Below are positions 25,588 to 35,542 of a DNA stretch of 64,000 bases, in pieces. Position numbers and translations under genes: made by a program. Origin of the DNA: Anoxynatronum buryatiense (lineage in GTDB: Bacteria > Bacillota > Clostridia > Peptostreptococcales > Tindalliaceae). Each line of letters starts with the position of its first letter. Positions within the stretch are counted from its first letter, which is position 1. The notes beneath the pieces were generated by a model. That model saw only the letters and a program-made list of their open reading frames with translations. It did not search any database and was not told where the DNA came from. The DNA lies in the NCBI RefSeq assembly GCF_900182905.1, contig NZ_FXUF01000013.1, positions 45,541 through 109,540 on the forward strand. Reading direction: 5' to 3'.

Positions 25588-26526
25588 CTATTCAATTTCC
25601 TGAAAAAGCGGGGTGGACAGGTAACGTTCACCGGTATCCGGTAAAATCACCACGATGGTTTTTCCTTTGTTTTCAGGGCGCCGGGCCAGTTCAGCAGCGG
25701 CAAATGCGGCGGCCCCGGAGGAAATGCCTGCCAGCAGGCCTTCGGTTTTTGCCAGTTTTCGGGCGGTTTCAAAGGCTTCCTCATTTTTCACCCGTACGAT
25801 TTCATCCAGCAGATCCATCTTCAACACTTTGGGAATAAAACCGGCACCAATCCCCTGAATCTTATGGGGACCGGGCTTGTCACCGGAGAGTACGGGAGAG
25901 TCGTCCGGTTCAACGGCCACCACTTTCAACTGAGCATTTCGTTCCTTCAGCACTTCACCTGTGCCGGTGACGGTGCCGCCGGTGCCAACCCCGGCCACAA
26001 AGAAATCCACCTGGCCGTCGGTATCCCGCCAGATTTCTTCTGCGGTGGTGCGCCGGTGAACCGCCGGATTGGCTTCATTTTCAAACTGCATGGGCATAAA
26101 AGATCCGGGATTGGCTGCCACCAGTTCTTCTGCGGTGGCAATGGCCCCTTTCATGCCGTCGGGACCGGGGGTGAGCACCAGCTCGGCACCCAGTGCTTTG
26201 AGCATGTTGCGCCGCTCCACACTCATGGTCTCCGGCATGGTGAGAATCAGCCGGTAGCCCCGGGCCGCGGCCACAAAAGCCAGGGCGATGCCCGTGTTGC
26301 CGCTGGTGGGTTCAATGATGGTGCTGCCTTCTTTCAGCAGGCCCTTTTCCTCTGCATCCTGTACCATGGCCAGGCCAATGCGGTCTTTCACGCTGCCGCC
26401 GGGATTAAAAGCCTCCAGTTTTGCAAGAATGCGCGCCTGGGCACCTTCGCTTTCTCCGAAGCTTCGCAGCTCCATGAGGGGGGTGTTACCAATGAGATCT
26501 GTCAGGTTTTGTGCAATTTTCGCCAT
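25588..26526 (-). CDS. cysK: Cysteine synthase A (O-acetylserine sulfhydrylase)
   Basis: 312 residues, the normal length. The PLP lysine lies in [11 protein letters not shown], followed by [11 protein letters not shown] (substrate and phosphate loop), [15 protein letters not shown] and GISSGAAA. It makes cysteine from O-acetylserine and sulfide. A long leader of about 180 nt follows a good promoter at 26717-26745. Together with the CymR-like regulator it makes a plausible cysteine-sensing pair. Confidence 0.96.
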   Translation of the reverse strand: MAKIAQNLTDLIGNTPLMELRSFGESEGAQARILAKLEAFNPGGSVKDRIGLAMVQDAEEKGLLKEGSTIIEPTSGNTGIALAFVAAARGYRLILTMPETMSVERRNMLKALGAELVLTPGPDGMKGAIATAEELVAANPGSFMPMQFENEANPAVHRRTTAEEIWRDTDGQVDFFVAGVGTGGTVTGTGEVLKERNAQLKVVAVEPDDSPVLSGDKPGPHKIQGIGAGFIPKVLKMDLLDEIVRVKNEEAFETARKLAKTEGLLAGISSGAAAFAAAELARRPENKGKTIVVILPDTGERYLSTPLFQEIE

Positions 26527-26716
26527 GAAATGGCCTCCTTTTTATTCATTGTTGATGACACTCTTTTTATGGCTTGGTAAAGCAGCATTCTCAGAATAGA
26601 TGGGGATTAATTCATTGCAGTGGTTTTCAGCTTTTATTCACTGTTTCCTATCACCTATTCACCGAAATGTCGCCCAAGTCGTTTTAGCATATATAACCGA
26701 TATGTTTTATGTGTTT

Positions 26717-26745
26717 AATCTACCATCTTTTTCAGTGTCTGTCAA
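26717..26745 (-). promoter_or_regulatory. Promoter of cysK
   Basis: Minus strand: TTGACA (26745-26740), 17 bp, TAGATT (26722-26717), followed by an AT-rich dyad near the expected transcription start. Confidence 0.7.
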
Positions 26746-27234
26746 CGTTCATTCATTTTTTATTCATTTCCATTCATTTGAATCCATTGACATGCATTGA
26801 AAGCCATCGCAAGCCTGCAAACGATTGTAAACCTGTCAGATGTTTCAATTCTGTCAATGACTCCAACCCTCTAACCCATTGGAACTCTCTCCAGCCCTCT
26901 CAACTCGTAAAACCACTTAAATTGCTGTAACTGTTAAACAATAGGCTTAGGCTTTAGAAGCTTTCGAAACCATTTGAGCTCTTACGCACCCACTTCTGAG
27001 ATAAAAAGACGCTTTCTTCTCATTAACCACTTTTTCCCAAGGGTAAAATCAGATATAATGAACCCATTCCACCAGTCACGGTTTCTGAGTACCGGATGCA
27101 TCCATCGATGGTACTTGCATACCCGATCATTGCTTCCTTAACATGACATACCCGAACATTGCATCCACAACACTCACAAGCTTCAACCTCACGCTTTGCA
27201 TCCATGACACCGGGTGTTGATGATCCCGAAAATG

Positions 27235-27330
27235 CGCCTCATGTGTTTCATGTGCCTCATGTTCTGTATGTTCTGTATGCTCCTTATACTCCTTATGTTC
27301 CTCATTTCATCATGTGCCTTATATGCCACA
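27235..27330. repeat. 9-bp-period degenerate repeat in a leader region
   Basis: Units of the form CATGTTCTG, TATGTTCTG, TATGCTCCT, TATACTCCT, TATGTTCCT follow one another just upstream of the M3-like gene. In one frame they would read as Val/Leu/Tyr/Pro repeats, but the ribosome site lies downstream, so this is probably untranslated. Confidence 0.7.
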
Positions 27331-27374
27331 CAATTCACTTATGCCACACAATACACTTGAATGGAGAATGCCCA

Positions 27375-29282
27375 TTGACCAGCCAGATGCACCCCTCCAC
27401 ACTTCCCCAAGCGTTATTAAGGGCTCACCCCGGGAAGAAAATCATCGCCATTACCCTGATCATCGCTTTCTTTTTTGCCAGTACCCTTCCCGGTTTTGCA
27501 GTTGCCTATCCCATCGCCGAAGGCACCTACACACCACCCGCCAGAGAACGGCTGCCCCTGGAAGAAATGAGCCGGGAGCTACAGTTGCATTCGCGGCCTT
27601 ACGATGAAATTGCCGCCGACATGGAGGCCTTGCTGGCCACCGCCACCGACGAGCTGTACCTCCACACCACCGAAGAATACCAGACCATGTATCAGCTGCT
27701 TCTTGAGTTCTCCCAGTTGATGGATGAAATGGATCGGGTGCATGGCCTGGCCCAGTTGGACAAAAATATGAATCTCAGCGACGAAACACAACTGGCCTAT
27801 TATATGCAAGTGGTCACTGAAATCATCGGTGTTTCTGAAATTTTTTCCCAATTGGTGCTTCAATTGATTCACTCTCCCTTTAACCAGTTAATGCGGGATT
27901 TACTGGGTGATGACTATGATGACTTTCAGGTTGACCCAGAAGAAACTGCCCGGTTTAGCCTGCAGGAGCTGGAACTGATCACACAGGTAACCGCCTATGG
28001 CAACACCGGCGTCACCATTGAAGTGGACGGCGTTAACCTTACCTTATCTGACATCGATGCTGTTTATGATGAGTTGGAACCGGATGATTTCGCTGCACTT
28101 TTCTGGGAAATTAATGAAAAGCGGAATGCCCTGCGAGCACCTCTTTACATTGAGCTGATTAACTTACGGAATGCCTATGCCCGCAGCCAGGGCTACGCCG
28201 ACTACGTCGATTATGCCATGGGTCAGTATTATGGAAGGGATTTTTCTGCTGAAGAAATGGGCAGCACCCTTCGCACTGCCGCAGAATTATTCAGTGAACT
28301 AAGAGAAGAGATTTTGGATCTTCTGTTGATGATCCCCTTTGAAAGCGGATTGGATGATTACCAGGAAAATGAATGGATCTACCCCTATCTGGAATCTGTT
28401 CAGACCCTTATGGAGCGCACCCCTTTTGAAGCCCTGGTACAGGACAGCATCGATCGAAACCTGCTGGTGATCAACGATCATCCCGACGGCTATGAGGGTG
28501 CCTATATGATGCCCCTCAGCTACCCCGGCGATGGTCTGATGTACATTTCAAATGACACTTCTGCCATTTTTTTGCTGTGGCCTTCTTATATCCATGAGCT
28601 GGGTCACTTGATTGCTGAAGTCTATGAGGCTTATGAGGGCACCCCGCTGCGATCTGTTTTGAAAACTGAACCCTTCTACGTGGAGACCCTGGAAACCCAC
28701 TCCACAGGTCTAGAAATGCTTCTCTTATATCATGCCGCCGATATTCTTCAGGAAGATGCCGCTGCCGGCACGCTTTTAGTCTTGAACAATCATCTAAGAA
28801 ATCTGGTGGATGCTGCCATTGCCACCGAATTCGAAATTGCCGCTCATCAGATGCCCCAGGAAGAACTGACGGTGGAAAATCTCAACCGGCTCTATCGAAA
28901 AATCGGGGAAACCTACGGCATCAACTTCTATTTTACAGATACAGATGTCTCTTTTGGCTGGTCAGACATCCCCCATTATTACGAATCACCTTTTTACTAC
29001 GCCTCTTACGGCTTGGCCGCACTGGTGGCCTTTGATTTTCTGTCCATCAACGAAGACGATTATCTGAAGAACTTCGACAAATACACCCAGGTCATTCGTC
29101 TGGGAACGAATATTCCCTTTCATCAGATGATCGCGGCCGCCGGCATCACTGATCCATTTGTTGAAGAAAACCTGACAGACATTTATGAGCGCTTTTTTGA
29201 ATATGTGGACCATGTGCTCAGCGAAAGCTTCCCTGATGAAGTGGCCGACGAAGATGAACTGCTGTTGCAGGAAGCCAGCTGA
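27375..29282 (+). CDS. Secreted M3-like zinc metallopeptidase
   Basis: About 635 residues. A TTG start at 27375 has GGAG at 8 nt and leads into a basic segment and a hydrophobic signal/anchor ending ...ASTLPGFAVA, so the protein is exported. The zinc motif HELGH sits in SYIHELGHLIAEVYEAYEG, with a following ETHSTGLEML that supplies the third ligand in M3-type oligoendopeptidases. Most M3 enzymes are cytoplasmic, so an exported one is less common. The frame is open further upstream but only through a low-complexity repeat without a ribosome site. Confidence 0.82.
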   Translation: MTSQMHPSTLPQALLRAHPGKKIIAITLIIAFFFASTLPGFAVAYPIAEGTYTPPARERLPLEEMSRELQLHSRPYDEIAADMEALLATATDELYLHTTEEYQTMYQLLLEFSQLMDEMDRVHGLAQLDKNMNLSDETQLAYYMQVVTEIIGVSEIFSQLVLQLIHSPFNQLMRDLLGDDYDDFQVDPEETARFSLQELELITQVTAYGNTGVTIEVDGVNLTLSDIDAVYDELEPDDFAALFWEINEKRNALRAPLYIELINLRNAYARSQGYADYVDYAMGQYYGRDFSAEEMGSTLRTAAELFSELREEILDLLLMIPFESGLDDYQENEWIYPYLESVQTLMERTPFEALVQDSIDRNLLVINDHPDGYEGAYMMPLSYPGDGLMYISNDTSAIFLLWPSYIHELGHLIAEVYEAYEGTPLRSVLKTEPFYVETLETHSTGLEMLLLYHAADILQEDAAAGTLLVLNNHLRNLVDAAIATEFEIAAHQMPQEELTVENLNRLYRKIGETYGINFYFTDTDVSFGWSDIPHYYESPFYYASYGLAALVAFDFLSINEDDYLKNFDKYTQVIRLGTNIPFHQMIAAAGITDPFVEENLTDIYERFFEYVDHVLSESFPDEVADEDELLLQEAS

Positions 29283-29354
29283 CCCGATTTTCCTGCGAGC
29301 CCGCTTTTCTTCACCTGCAGAATCGTCCCTGCTGACAAAACCCTTGTTGAAATG

Positions 29355-29413
29355 AAAACACCCGCCGAAGACAGTTTCCTTTTGATGGAAACGCCTTTCA
29401 GCGGGTGTTTTTT
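29355..29413. terminator. Bidirectional terminator
   Basis: Arms AAAACACCCGC (29355-29365) and GCGGGTGTTTT (29401-29411) with an inner GTTTCC/GGAAAC stem and T/A runs on both sides serve the converging peptidase and surface-protein genes. Confidence 0.85.
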
Positions 29414-29506
29414 CTGCCTGTCATCTTAGTCGGTTGCAGCTTTCCACCGGTCAGATGCGCCTTTTCGATGAAAAGCCGGGAAGTCTTGGTTCATTCACGC
29501 CTTCTG

Positions 29507-32500
29507 CTATTCCCGTGTCAGGGTGATTTCCTGGGTTTCCGGATTCCAGGAGACGGCTACCCCCAGGGCTTCGCTGATGAACCGCAGGGGCACGAAGGTG
29601 CGCCCCGGGGGTTGAATCACCGGTGGGGTTTCCAGGGTTAGGGGAATGCCGTTCACCAGGGCTTCTGTAGATCCGATGGTGAGGATAATTTCTGTGTCGC
29701 CGCTGGTGATGATCACCTGCCGGGTTTCTGGATGCCAGGTGACGGCGGCTCCCAGAGCTTCACTGATGAAACGCAGGGGCATCATGGTGCGGTGGCTCAC
29801 TGGATCGATGTAGGGGGCGGCTTCCAGGGGGGTTGGTGTCCCGTTTACCTGGCTTTCGCCCTGGCCGATGGTGAGGCGGATGGTGACCGGAGGCCGTTGA
29901 CCTGTGGTGCCGTCAGTCCCCTGGGTTTCACCGAGAGGAGTATCTCCCGTGTTGGTTGCTGCCGCTGGCGGATGGTTACCGGCGGGTGGCGTGGTGCCGG
30001 TGCTGCCTCTGTCATTATTCCTGCCTGAACCGCCTGAAGAACCGCCTGAGCTTCCGCCGGTAGGAGCGCTGCTTCGGATGATGGTAATGTGATAAATCTT
30101 CTGGCTGCCATTCTCAGCCGTAACGGTCACTTCAAAGGGATTACTGCCCACTTTCAGGTTTTTGGTACCGGTTCCTGCCAGGGTAGCCTGGGTGTCTTCA
30201 GTGGTTGCCTGAAGTATGAGGGTGTCAATGGCATGTGCCACGGTGGCGGTGTACTGGTAATGGTCTTTTGCAAAAGCGGGAGTAAGGGTTCCCTTGCTTA
30301 GATTCAGGGTACCGAGGGCGGCGTTGCCGGATAAGGGGGCTCCCCGATGTACGCTGAGTGTGTAGGTTTCCAGATAGATCACTTCTGCATCGTTATCAGT
30401 GATCTGGTTCACAATCCTAAAGTCATTGGTTCCCTCCTGCAGGGGGATGTGCTGAAAGGGACTGGTCCCGGTACCGGCGGCATGGTGAAGGGTGATGGTG
30501 GCTGCTGCCGGTGCTGTGGGGTACAGGTGCAGGCTTGTCTGGTGGTGATTCACCTGGGCAGTGTAGTGACGCTGGTTTCCCTGAAAAGCGGGAGTAAGGG
30601 GCACTGGTGCGGGGGTTGCTTCAGCGGTGGTGAGGGCAAGACCTGTGAGCACAGCTTCGTTGGCCATGTTCAGGCTGTAGCTTCTGGTGAGCCGGTCTCC
30701 TGGCTGTATCACTGCTGATGTCTTCCCCTGATTCATGGAAAGGGTATGGTCTGTCGCTGGGGTTCGGGGAACAAAGAAGCCCACCACCCCGTCTTCATTG
30801 GTGGTACCGGCGATGCCGATGGGGTCAGCTGTGGAAAAAATGCTCAGGGGGGCGTTGGCCAAAGGGGTGCTTCCCTGCTTCATTTCCATTCGCAGGTAGG
30901 TGAGGTCATTGCCACTGCCGTCTCGAAGGATAAGGGTGCCTGAACCACCTGGACGCACACCCACAGGGGCGGCATTGCCACCACCGGTGGCCACCAGACT
31001 GGGGTGGTTTTCAATGACAATATGCCCGTCATTAAAACTCGCCTGATTCCTTATACCGAATCCGTCAAGACTGTTGATATCCTGGGCACTGCCTCCTGTA
31101 GCGGTGATACTGCCGCCGGTGAGTTGAATGGCAACACCAGAAATGCCGGCTCCTGCTTGACTCGAAGATCCCTGGGTGTCACCACCAACGGCGGTCACGG
31201 TGCCGCCACTGATGATAGTGGCGACGCTTTCCAAAATGCCGATTCCTGCGGCACTGCTATTCCCAGTGGTGCTGCCGCCCGTAGCAATCAATATGCCGCT
31301 GGTAACTGCGACCCTTCCATAGATGCCAGCTTCCGCATCACTGCTATTCCCAGTGGTGTTGCCAGCTGTGGCAGTCACTGCGCCGCCATTCATGGTGATA
31401 TCTCCACAGATGCCGGACCCTGATATGCTACTATCCCCAGTGGTGTCACCCCCGGTGGCGGTCACTGCGCCGCCAGTGATGTCAACCGTTCCCCTTACGC
31501 CGTCAGCAGCACGACTCTCATTTCCGGTGGTACTGCCTCCGGTGGCAGTCACGGTGCCGCCACTGATGGTGACATTCCCCTGGATGCCCATTCCTGCAAA
31601 ACTCAAATTCCTGGTGGTACTTCCCCCGGTGGCCGTCACGGTGCCGCCACCGATGGTGACATTCCCCCGGATGCCCACCCCTGCAGTACTCCAATCCCTG
31701 ACGGTACTGCCTCCTGTGGCGGTCACGGTGCCGCCACCGATGGTGACATTCCCCCGGATGCCCACCCCTGCAGTACTCCAATCCCTGACGGTACTGCCTC
31801 CTGTGGCGGTCACAACACCACCAGTCAGATTGATAGCACCACCCTGCCCATCAATTCCAGCACCGCCATTGTTCGGCATACCAATAGCATCACCACCGCC
31901 GCCTCCCATGGCAGTAATGACGCCGCCTGTCAGGTTGATGGTACCTGAGCCATGAATGCCAGCACCACCATTACCACTCCCATAATCATCACCGTCACCA
32001 CCAGCAACGGTGATAGTTCCATTTCCACCAATGGTAAGGGTGCTACCTGTTGGCACCTGTACACCAGCACCTCCCTCTCCACCTCGCAAGGTGTTGTTTC
32101 CTTCCAGGGTGAGGGTTACCGTGGCGTTGTTCTTCAATTTGAAGGCAGGGTTGGCTGAGGACATATGGATATTGATATTGATATTGACATCCCTCAGCGT
32201 GATGTTGGCTGTTACGCCATCTGCCACAATTTGATTGTTTCCAGAGCCGCTGATGCGGATGGTATCCACTGCATACACATGGCTGGTCACTGTATCTTGT
32301 TCCACGGCTATCATTCCCATGCATGGTGCAGTCCCCGGCCTGATGGTTATGGCACCGTCACCCATGTCAAAACTATGACTGGGTGTGGGCGGCGTGGCGG
32401 GTGTTGATCCCGATGGCGGTGGTTGAGAATCTGAACCAGAAGAACCTGAATCAGAAGTTGGTGGCGGTGGCGGTGGCGGCATCGGTGGCGGTAATTGGGA

Positions 32501-32641
32501 ACCAGCTCCTGGTCCTTGCCCAAGTTGTGGATCTTGCCAAAGTGGTGGCTCTTGCCCATTGGCCAGTGCTGCCATGGGGGTGATGAGACTCATGATCATG
32601 GCCAGCATCATGATCCAGGCGATGCGTTTTTGCTGTTTCAT
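29507..32641 (-). CDS. Large repeat-rich surface protein with two copper-amine-oxidase-N-like domains
   Basis: About 1044 residues. Signal peptide MKQQKRIAWIMMLAMIMSLI..., then a Pro/Gln/Ser-rich segment, about ten Gly/Thr-rich repeats of roughly 28-32 residues (GGTVTATGGSTVRDWS type) that should form a beta-helix, a cadherin-like beta-sandwich domain (LSKGTLTPAFAKDHYQYTA), a Gly/Ser/Asn linker and two C-terminal modules with MMPLRFISEALGAAVTW and FVPLRFISEALGVAVSW, the PF07833-type domain common at the ends of Clostridial surface proteins. Two repeats are an exact 87-bp duplication. Start 32641 has GGAGG at 8 nt. The role is probably adhesion or cell-wall attachment. Confidence 0.85.
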   Translation of the reverse strand: MKQQKRIAWIMMLAMIMSLITPMAALANGQEPPLWQDPQLGQGPGAGSQLPPPMPPPPPPPTSDSGSSGSDSQPPPSGSTPATPPTPSHSFDMGDGAITIRPGTAPCMGMIAVEQDTVTSHVYAVDTIRISGSGNNQIVADGVTANITLRDVNININIHMSSANPAFKLKNNATVTLTLEGNNTLRGGEGGAGVQVPTGSTLTIGGNGTITVAGGDGDDYGSGNGGAGIHGSGTINLTGGVITAMGGGGGDAIGMPNNGGAGIDGQGGAINLTGGVVTATGGSTVRDWSTAGVGIRGNVTIGGGTVTATGGSTVRDWSTAGVGIRGNVTIGGGTVTATGGSTTRNLSFAGMGIQGNVTISGGTVTATGGSTTGNESRAADGVRGTVDITGGAVTATGGDTTGDSSISGSGICGDITMNGGAVTATAGNTTGNSSDAEAGIYGRVAVTSGILIATGGSTTGNSSAAGIGILESVATIISGGTVTAVGGDTQGSSSQAGAGISGVAIQLTGGSITATGGSAQDINSLDGFGIRNQASFNDGHIVIENHPSLVATGGGNAAPVGVRPGGSGTLILRDGSGNDLTYLRMEMKQGSTPLANAPLSIFSTADPIGIAGTTNEDGVVGFFVPRTPATDHTLSMNQGKTSAVIQPGDRLTRSYSLNMANEAVLTGLALTTAEATPAPVPLTPAFQGNQRHYTAQVNHHQTSLHLYPTAPAAATITLHHAAGTGTSPFQHIPLQEGTNDFRIVNQITDNDAEVIYLETYTLSVHRGAPLSGNAALGTLNLSKGTLTPAFAKDHYQYTATVAHAIDTLILQATTEDTQATLAGTGTKNLKVGSNPFEVTVTAENGSQKIYHITIIRSSAPTGGSSGGSSGGSGRNNDRGSTGTTPPAGNHPPAAATNTGDTPLGETQGTDGTTGQRPPVTIRLTIGQGESQVNGTPTPLEAAPYIDPVSHRTMMPLRFISEALGAAVTWHPETRQVIITSGDTEIILTIGSTEALVNGIPLTLETPPVIQPPGRTFVPLRFISEALGVAVSWNPETQEITLTRE
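31640..31813. repeat. Exact 87-bp tandem duplication inside the surface-protein gene
   Basis: Positions 31640-31726 and 31727-31813 are identical, encoding the same 29-residue beta-helix turn twice. Neighbouring turns are diverged, so this copy arose recently. Confidence 0.95.
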
Positions 32642-33081
32642 TGTGTGTTCCTCCTTGATTGTAGGATGCTTCTCCATGGGTTGTCATCGAACAGTGATCA
32701 GATACCAACGGTGGACCTGGTTCTGGTTTTTGCTCCTGGAATTCCGTATCAATACCATTATATAGGCTGGTTATGTTTTTGACACTGTCCAAAGGGACAG
32801 TGTTTGCTGTTTTCGGGACTGCTTTTCCTGAAAACAGGTCTTTATGCCCAACATCTCATGCGTTCACTGCAGCACGTGACCGATACACCACCCATTTAAA
32901 GTGTTGTCTGAAACCATCTCTCCCCCGCAGAGCGCTCACGAAAAGCATATGATAGCCCCGGGTTTCTCTCCTATATTTTGGGTATTAATCATAATGGCGA
33001 CAGGGTCTGATATTCCTGATGCGACATTCATTGTTGCCAATTCTCATATTGGTTTTGTCGGATCGAAAAGGAGGGGTTCAC
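32642..33081. other. Divergent intergenic region between two surface-protein genes
   Basis: Holds two hairpins: ACACTGTCC/GGACAGTGT at 32782-32803 and CTGTTTTC/GAAAACAG near 32807-32839. They lie between the two starts and so are more likely operators or leader structures than terminators. No gene is visible. Confidence 0.5.
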
Positions 33082-34830
33082 GTGCGCGTAACCTTCATTA
33101 ACCAGCGTCGCTTTTTTTCATGTCTGATGATCTTCACCGGTTTGCTGATTTTCTTTCTTTTAGCCGCTTCTCTGTCATCACCTGTGTGGGCTTATGAACT
33201 CATCAACCCGGATGTGCTTGACCAGTTGAAGCCCGAACTCCCCGGCCACGACCAAATTAAACTGGTGCCCATCAAAGCACCCACCAATCTCACCGCCGCT
33301 TCCAAAACCCAGGGTGTCATCACCCTTCGATGGATGGATCAGTCGGACAACGAGCATGGTTTTATAGTGGAACGCCGGGGTAAAATCAACGACTTTTCCC
33401 AGGTGGCTGTGCTGTCTCGCAACACATTAGAGTATACCGACAGTGAAGCTTCCACCTACCCCATATTCCCTGGAGAAACGTACTATTACCGGGTAAAAGC
33501 CTTCAATGACGAGGATCAGTCTGCCTACTCCAACATCGTGGAGATAACCGCTCTGAAAACAGCGCCTCCCGTCGCCCCGGTGATTCTCCACGCTGAAATT
33601 GTCACGTCTTACCGCTATCCGGTTCAGCTTCTCTGGGAAGATCGTTCCAATGATGAAACCCGGTTTGAAGTTCAGCGCCGCAGAGAAGGTCACGGGTATT
33701 TTGTGGTGGCTGATCTGCCGCCTGACACAACAACCTATCAGGACAGTTTCGATTATGAAGAAGGCGCCACTTACTATTATCGCATTGAAGCCTTCAACAC
33801 TTACGGCTCCGTCTATTCCAATGAGATTCCGGTCTACTACCCGACGCAGAATATCAGTGGCCCTCCTCAGGTCATGGGCGTTTCTCAGAATTCCACCACT
33901 ATTCTTCTGCAATGGAGTCATGTGCCGGAAATCAGTATCCCCAATTTGGTACAGGGATATAACATTAATGTTGGTCAAGAAACCCCCCTGCCCTATGACG
34001 TGGTCGGCCCGGATGTGACATCACTTTTGATCACCGGACTTGAACCGGAAACCATCTATCGTATTGCTGTGTCTGCCAAAGTGAATGTTCTGCCTGGTCT
34101 TGGCACCACAATCAAGGTGCAAACCGGCCCTCCGGCTCCCATTCAGGTAAAGGCGGTGAAAAAAGGAGATACCTCTGTTGAGCTTACCTGGCAAACCACT
34201 TCCAAATATCATCCCCAGCTGGACTATGAAATCCAGTTCCGGGACGAAAAGAGCTCCTTCTCGACCTTCACCCGAATCAATCAGCCGGAAACCCTGAAGT
34301 ACCTGGTCACCGGCCTGGATCCCGACAAAAACTATGCTTTCCGTGTCATCTGTTATCATGTTGTCCATGCCTCCGATCCTTCTGAGGTGGTCGTCCCCAT
34401 AGAAGAAACTTCTTCTGGGCTTGCCAGCTCTCCCGCTCAGGTTGAAATCGTGCTGAATGTGGGTCAATATGCCTACTCTGTCAATGGCCAGCAAAAGCAA
34501 ATGGACGCTCAGCCTGTTATTTTTCAGGGAAGAACCCTCCTCCCCATCCGCTACATCACCGAAGCCCTTGGTGCTGCCATTGCCTGGAATGGAGAGGATC
34601 AGAAAGTCACCATCACCCAGGACGAACAGATCATTGAACTTTGGGTCAACAACAGCACGGCCATGATCAATGGACAACCGGTTCCCATTGATGTGGGAAA
34701 CAGTCAGGTAACCCCTCTCATCATTCCACCCGGCCGCACCATGCTCCCTCTGCGGTTTATCACCGAGAGTCTGGGATGCCAGTTGAAATGGGATGCCGAT
34801 ACGCAGCAAATTACCATTATCAGGCAATAG
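33082..34830 (+). CDS. Secreted fibronectin-III protein with a copper-amine-oxidase-N-like domain
   Basis: About 582 residues. A GTG start at 33082 with AGGAGG at about 9 nt precedes a signal peptide (FFSCLMIFTGLLIFFLLAAS, cleavage near VWA). Four fibronectin type III-like domains follow (for example GETYYYRVKAFNDEDQSAYSN, split here by its conserved Tyr residues), then a C-terminal module with LLPIRYITEALGAAIAW and MLPLRFITESLG. This end matches that of the divergent large surface protein, so the two are likely exported together and anchored alike. Confidence 0.85.
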   Translation: MRVTFINQRRFFSCLMIFTGLLIFFLLAASLSSPVWAYELINPDVLDQLKPELPGHDQIKLVPIKAPTNLTAASKTQGVITLRWMDQSDNEHGFIVERRGKINDFSQVAVLSRNTLEYTDSEASTYPIFPGETYYYRVKAFNDEDQSAYSNIVEITALKTAPPVAPVILHAEIVTSYRYPVQLLWEDRSNDETRFEVQRRREGHGYFVVADLPPDTTTYQDSFDYEEGATYYYRIEAFNTYGSVYSNEIPVYYPTQNISGPPQVMGVSQNSTTILLQWSHVPEISIPNLVQGYNINVGQETPLPYDVVGPDVTSLLITGLEPETIYRIAVSAKVNVLPGLGTTIKVQTGPPAPIQVKAVKKGDTSVELTWQTTSKYHPQLDYEIQFRDEKSSFSTFTRINQPETLKYLVTGLDPDKNYAFRVICYHVVHASDPSEVVVPIEETSSGLASSPAQVEIVLNVGQYAYSVNGQQKQMDAQPVIFQGRTLLPIRYITEALGAAIAWNGEDQKVTITQDEQIIELWVNNSTAMINGQPVPIDVGNSQVTPLIIPPGRTMLPLRFITESLGCQLKWDADTQQITIIRQ

Positions 34831-34852
34831 CACCGGTTTTACAAACATAAAA

Positions 34853-34888
34853 AAGAGCCCTCCTTGTGAAAATCCAAAGATGGCTCTT
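34853..34888 (-). terminator. Terminator of the TetR gene at 34925
   Basis: Arms AAGAGCC and GGCTCTT with a 22-nt loop; on the minus strand the stem is followed by TTTTATG. Confidence 0.65.
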
Positions 34889-34924
34889 GTGGCGCTTGCT
34901 CCCTAATATGCGGTCACCTTTAAC

Positions 34925-35542
34925 TTACATCAGTCGGATAATCGCTGACAGAGACTGACGGCCTTCCTGCGTCAGATCATAATGTTCTTTTTCAATGGCC
35001 CACAGGGTGATCACACCCAGCACCGTGGCTCTCCAAAGATCAAAGAACGCTTCTTTCGTCATGCCACTGGTGAACTCACCCTGTTTCTGTCCCCTTTCGA
35101 TCAGCTCATAGAGATACTTCTGCTGAATATCCAACCGCACCTCGTCGCCGGACATGGATTCAGAGATTAACATTTGCATGCAGTTTTTTGAAAAGTCATG
35201 CCCATCTTCTTTAACAATGCGCATGTAGTCATTCACAAATTGAAGGTACAGCTGGGTACATGACTGGCTTTCATCATACGAAAAAGTGTCAGCCAATCGT
35301 TCATTGAGTTCAATGGCCAACCGGTTAAGAATGTCCCGTTTACTGTTGAAATAGTTATAAAAGGTGCCTTTTGCATAGCCGCTGGCCGCGCAAATCTGGC
35401 TGACGGTCACTTTATGGTACCCGTATTCTTTCACGAGTTCCATGGAGGTATCCACCAGCTTTCGATAGGTTTCCTCTGCCTGCAAATCACGTTTCGTAGG
35501 TTGTTTCACCGTCCACGAACCCCTTTCTTCCCCTGTGTCCAA
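34925..35542 (-). CDS. TetR-family regulator
   Basis: 205 residues; helix-turn-helix region VTVSQICAASGYAKGTFYNY and a helical ligand domain of no recognised subfamily. A TTG start at 35542 follows GAGGG by 6 nt; a GTG at 35509 is possible. It lies between the surface-protein pair and the flavoprotein gene; a terminator at 35744-35775 separates it from the latter, so it is probably read on its own. Confidence 0.88.
   Translation of the reverse strand: MDTGEERGSWTVKQPTKRDLQAEETYRKLVDTSMELVKEYGYHKVTVSQICAASGYAKGTFYNYFNSKRDILNRLAIELNERLADTFSYDESQSCTQLYLQFVNDYMRIVKEDGHDFSKNCMQMLISESMSGDEVRLDIQQKYLYELIERGQKQGEFTSGMTKEAFFDLWRATVLGVITLWAIEKEHYDLTQEGRQSLSAIIRLM

Larger units (their letters stand above)
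26527..27374. other. Divergent control region of cysK and the M3-like peptidase
   Basis: It contains the cysK promoter, an AT-rich dyad just after it (ACATATCGGTTATATATG, a possible regulator site), a TATAAT near 27053 that could serve the peptidase gene, and a 9-bp-period repeat at about 27235-27330. No T-box or known riboswitch pattern was recognised. Confidence 0.6.

Noticed and set aside
26527..26716. T-box or S-box riboswitch in the cysK leader
   Set aside because: No specifier loop, T-box GGTGG sequence or S-box core could be found.
27159..27374. N-terminal extension of the M3-like protein
   Set aside because: The region is a low-complexity repeat and the ribosome site lies just before 27375.
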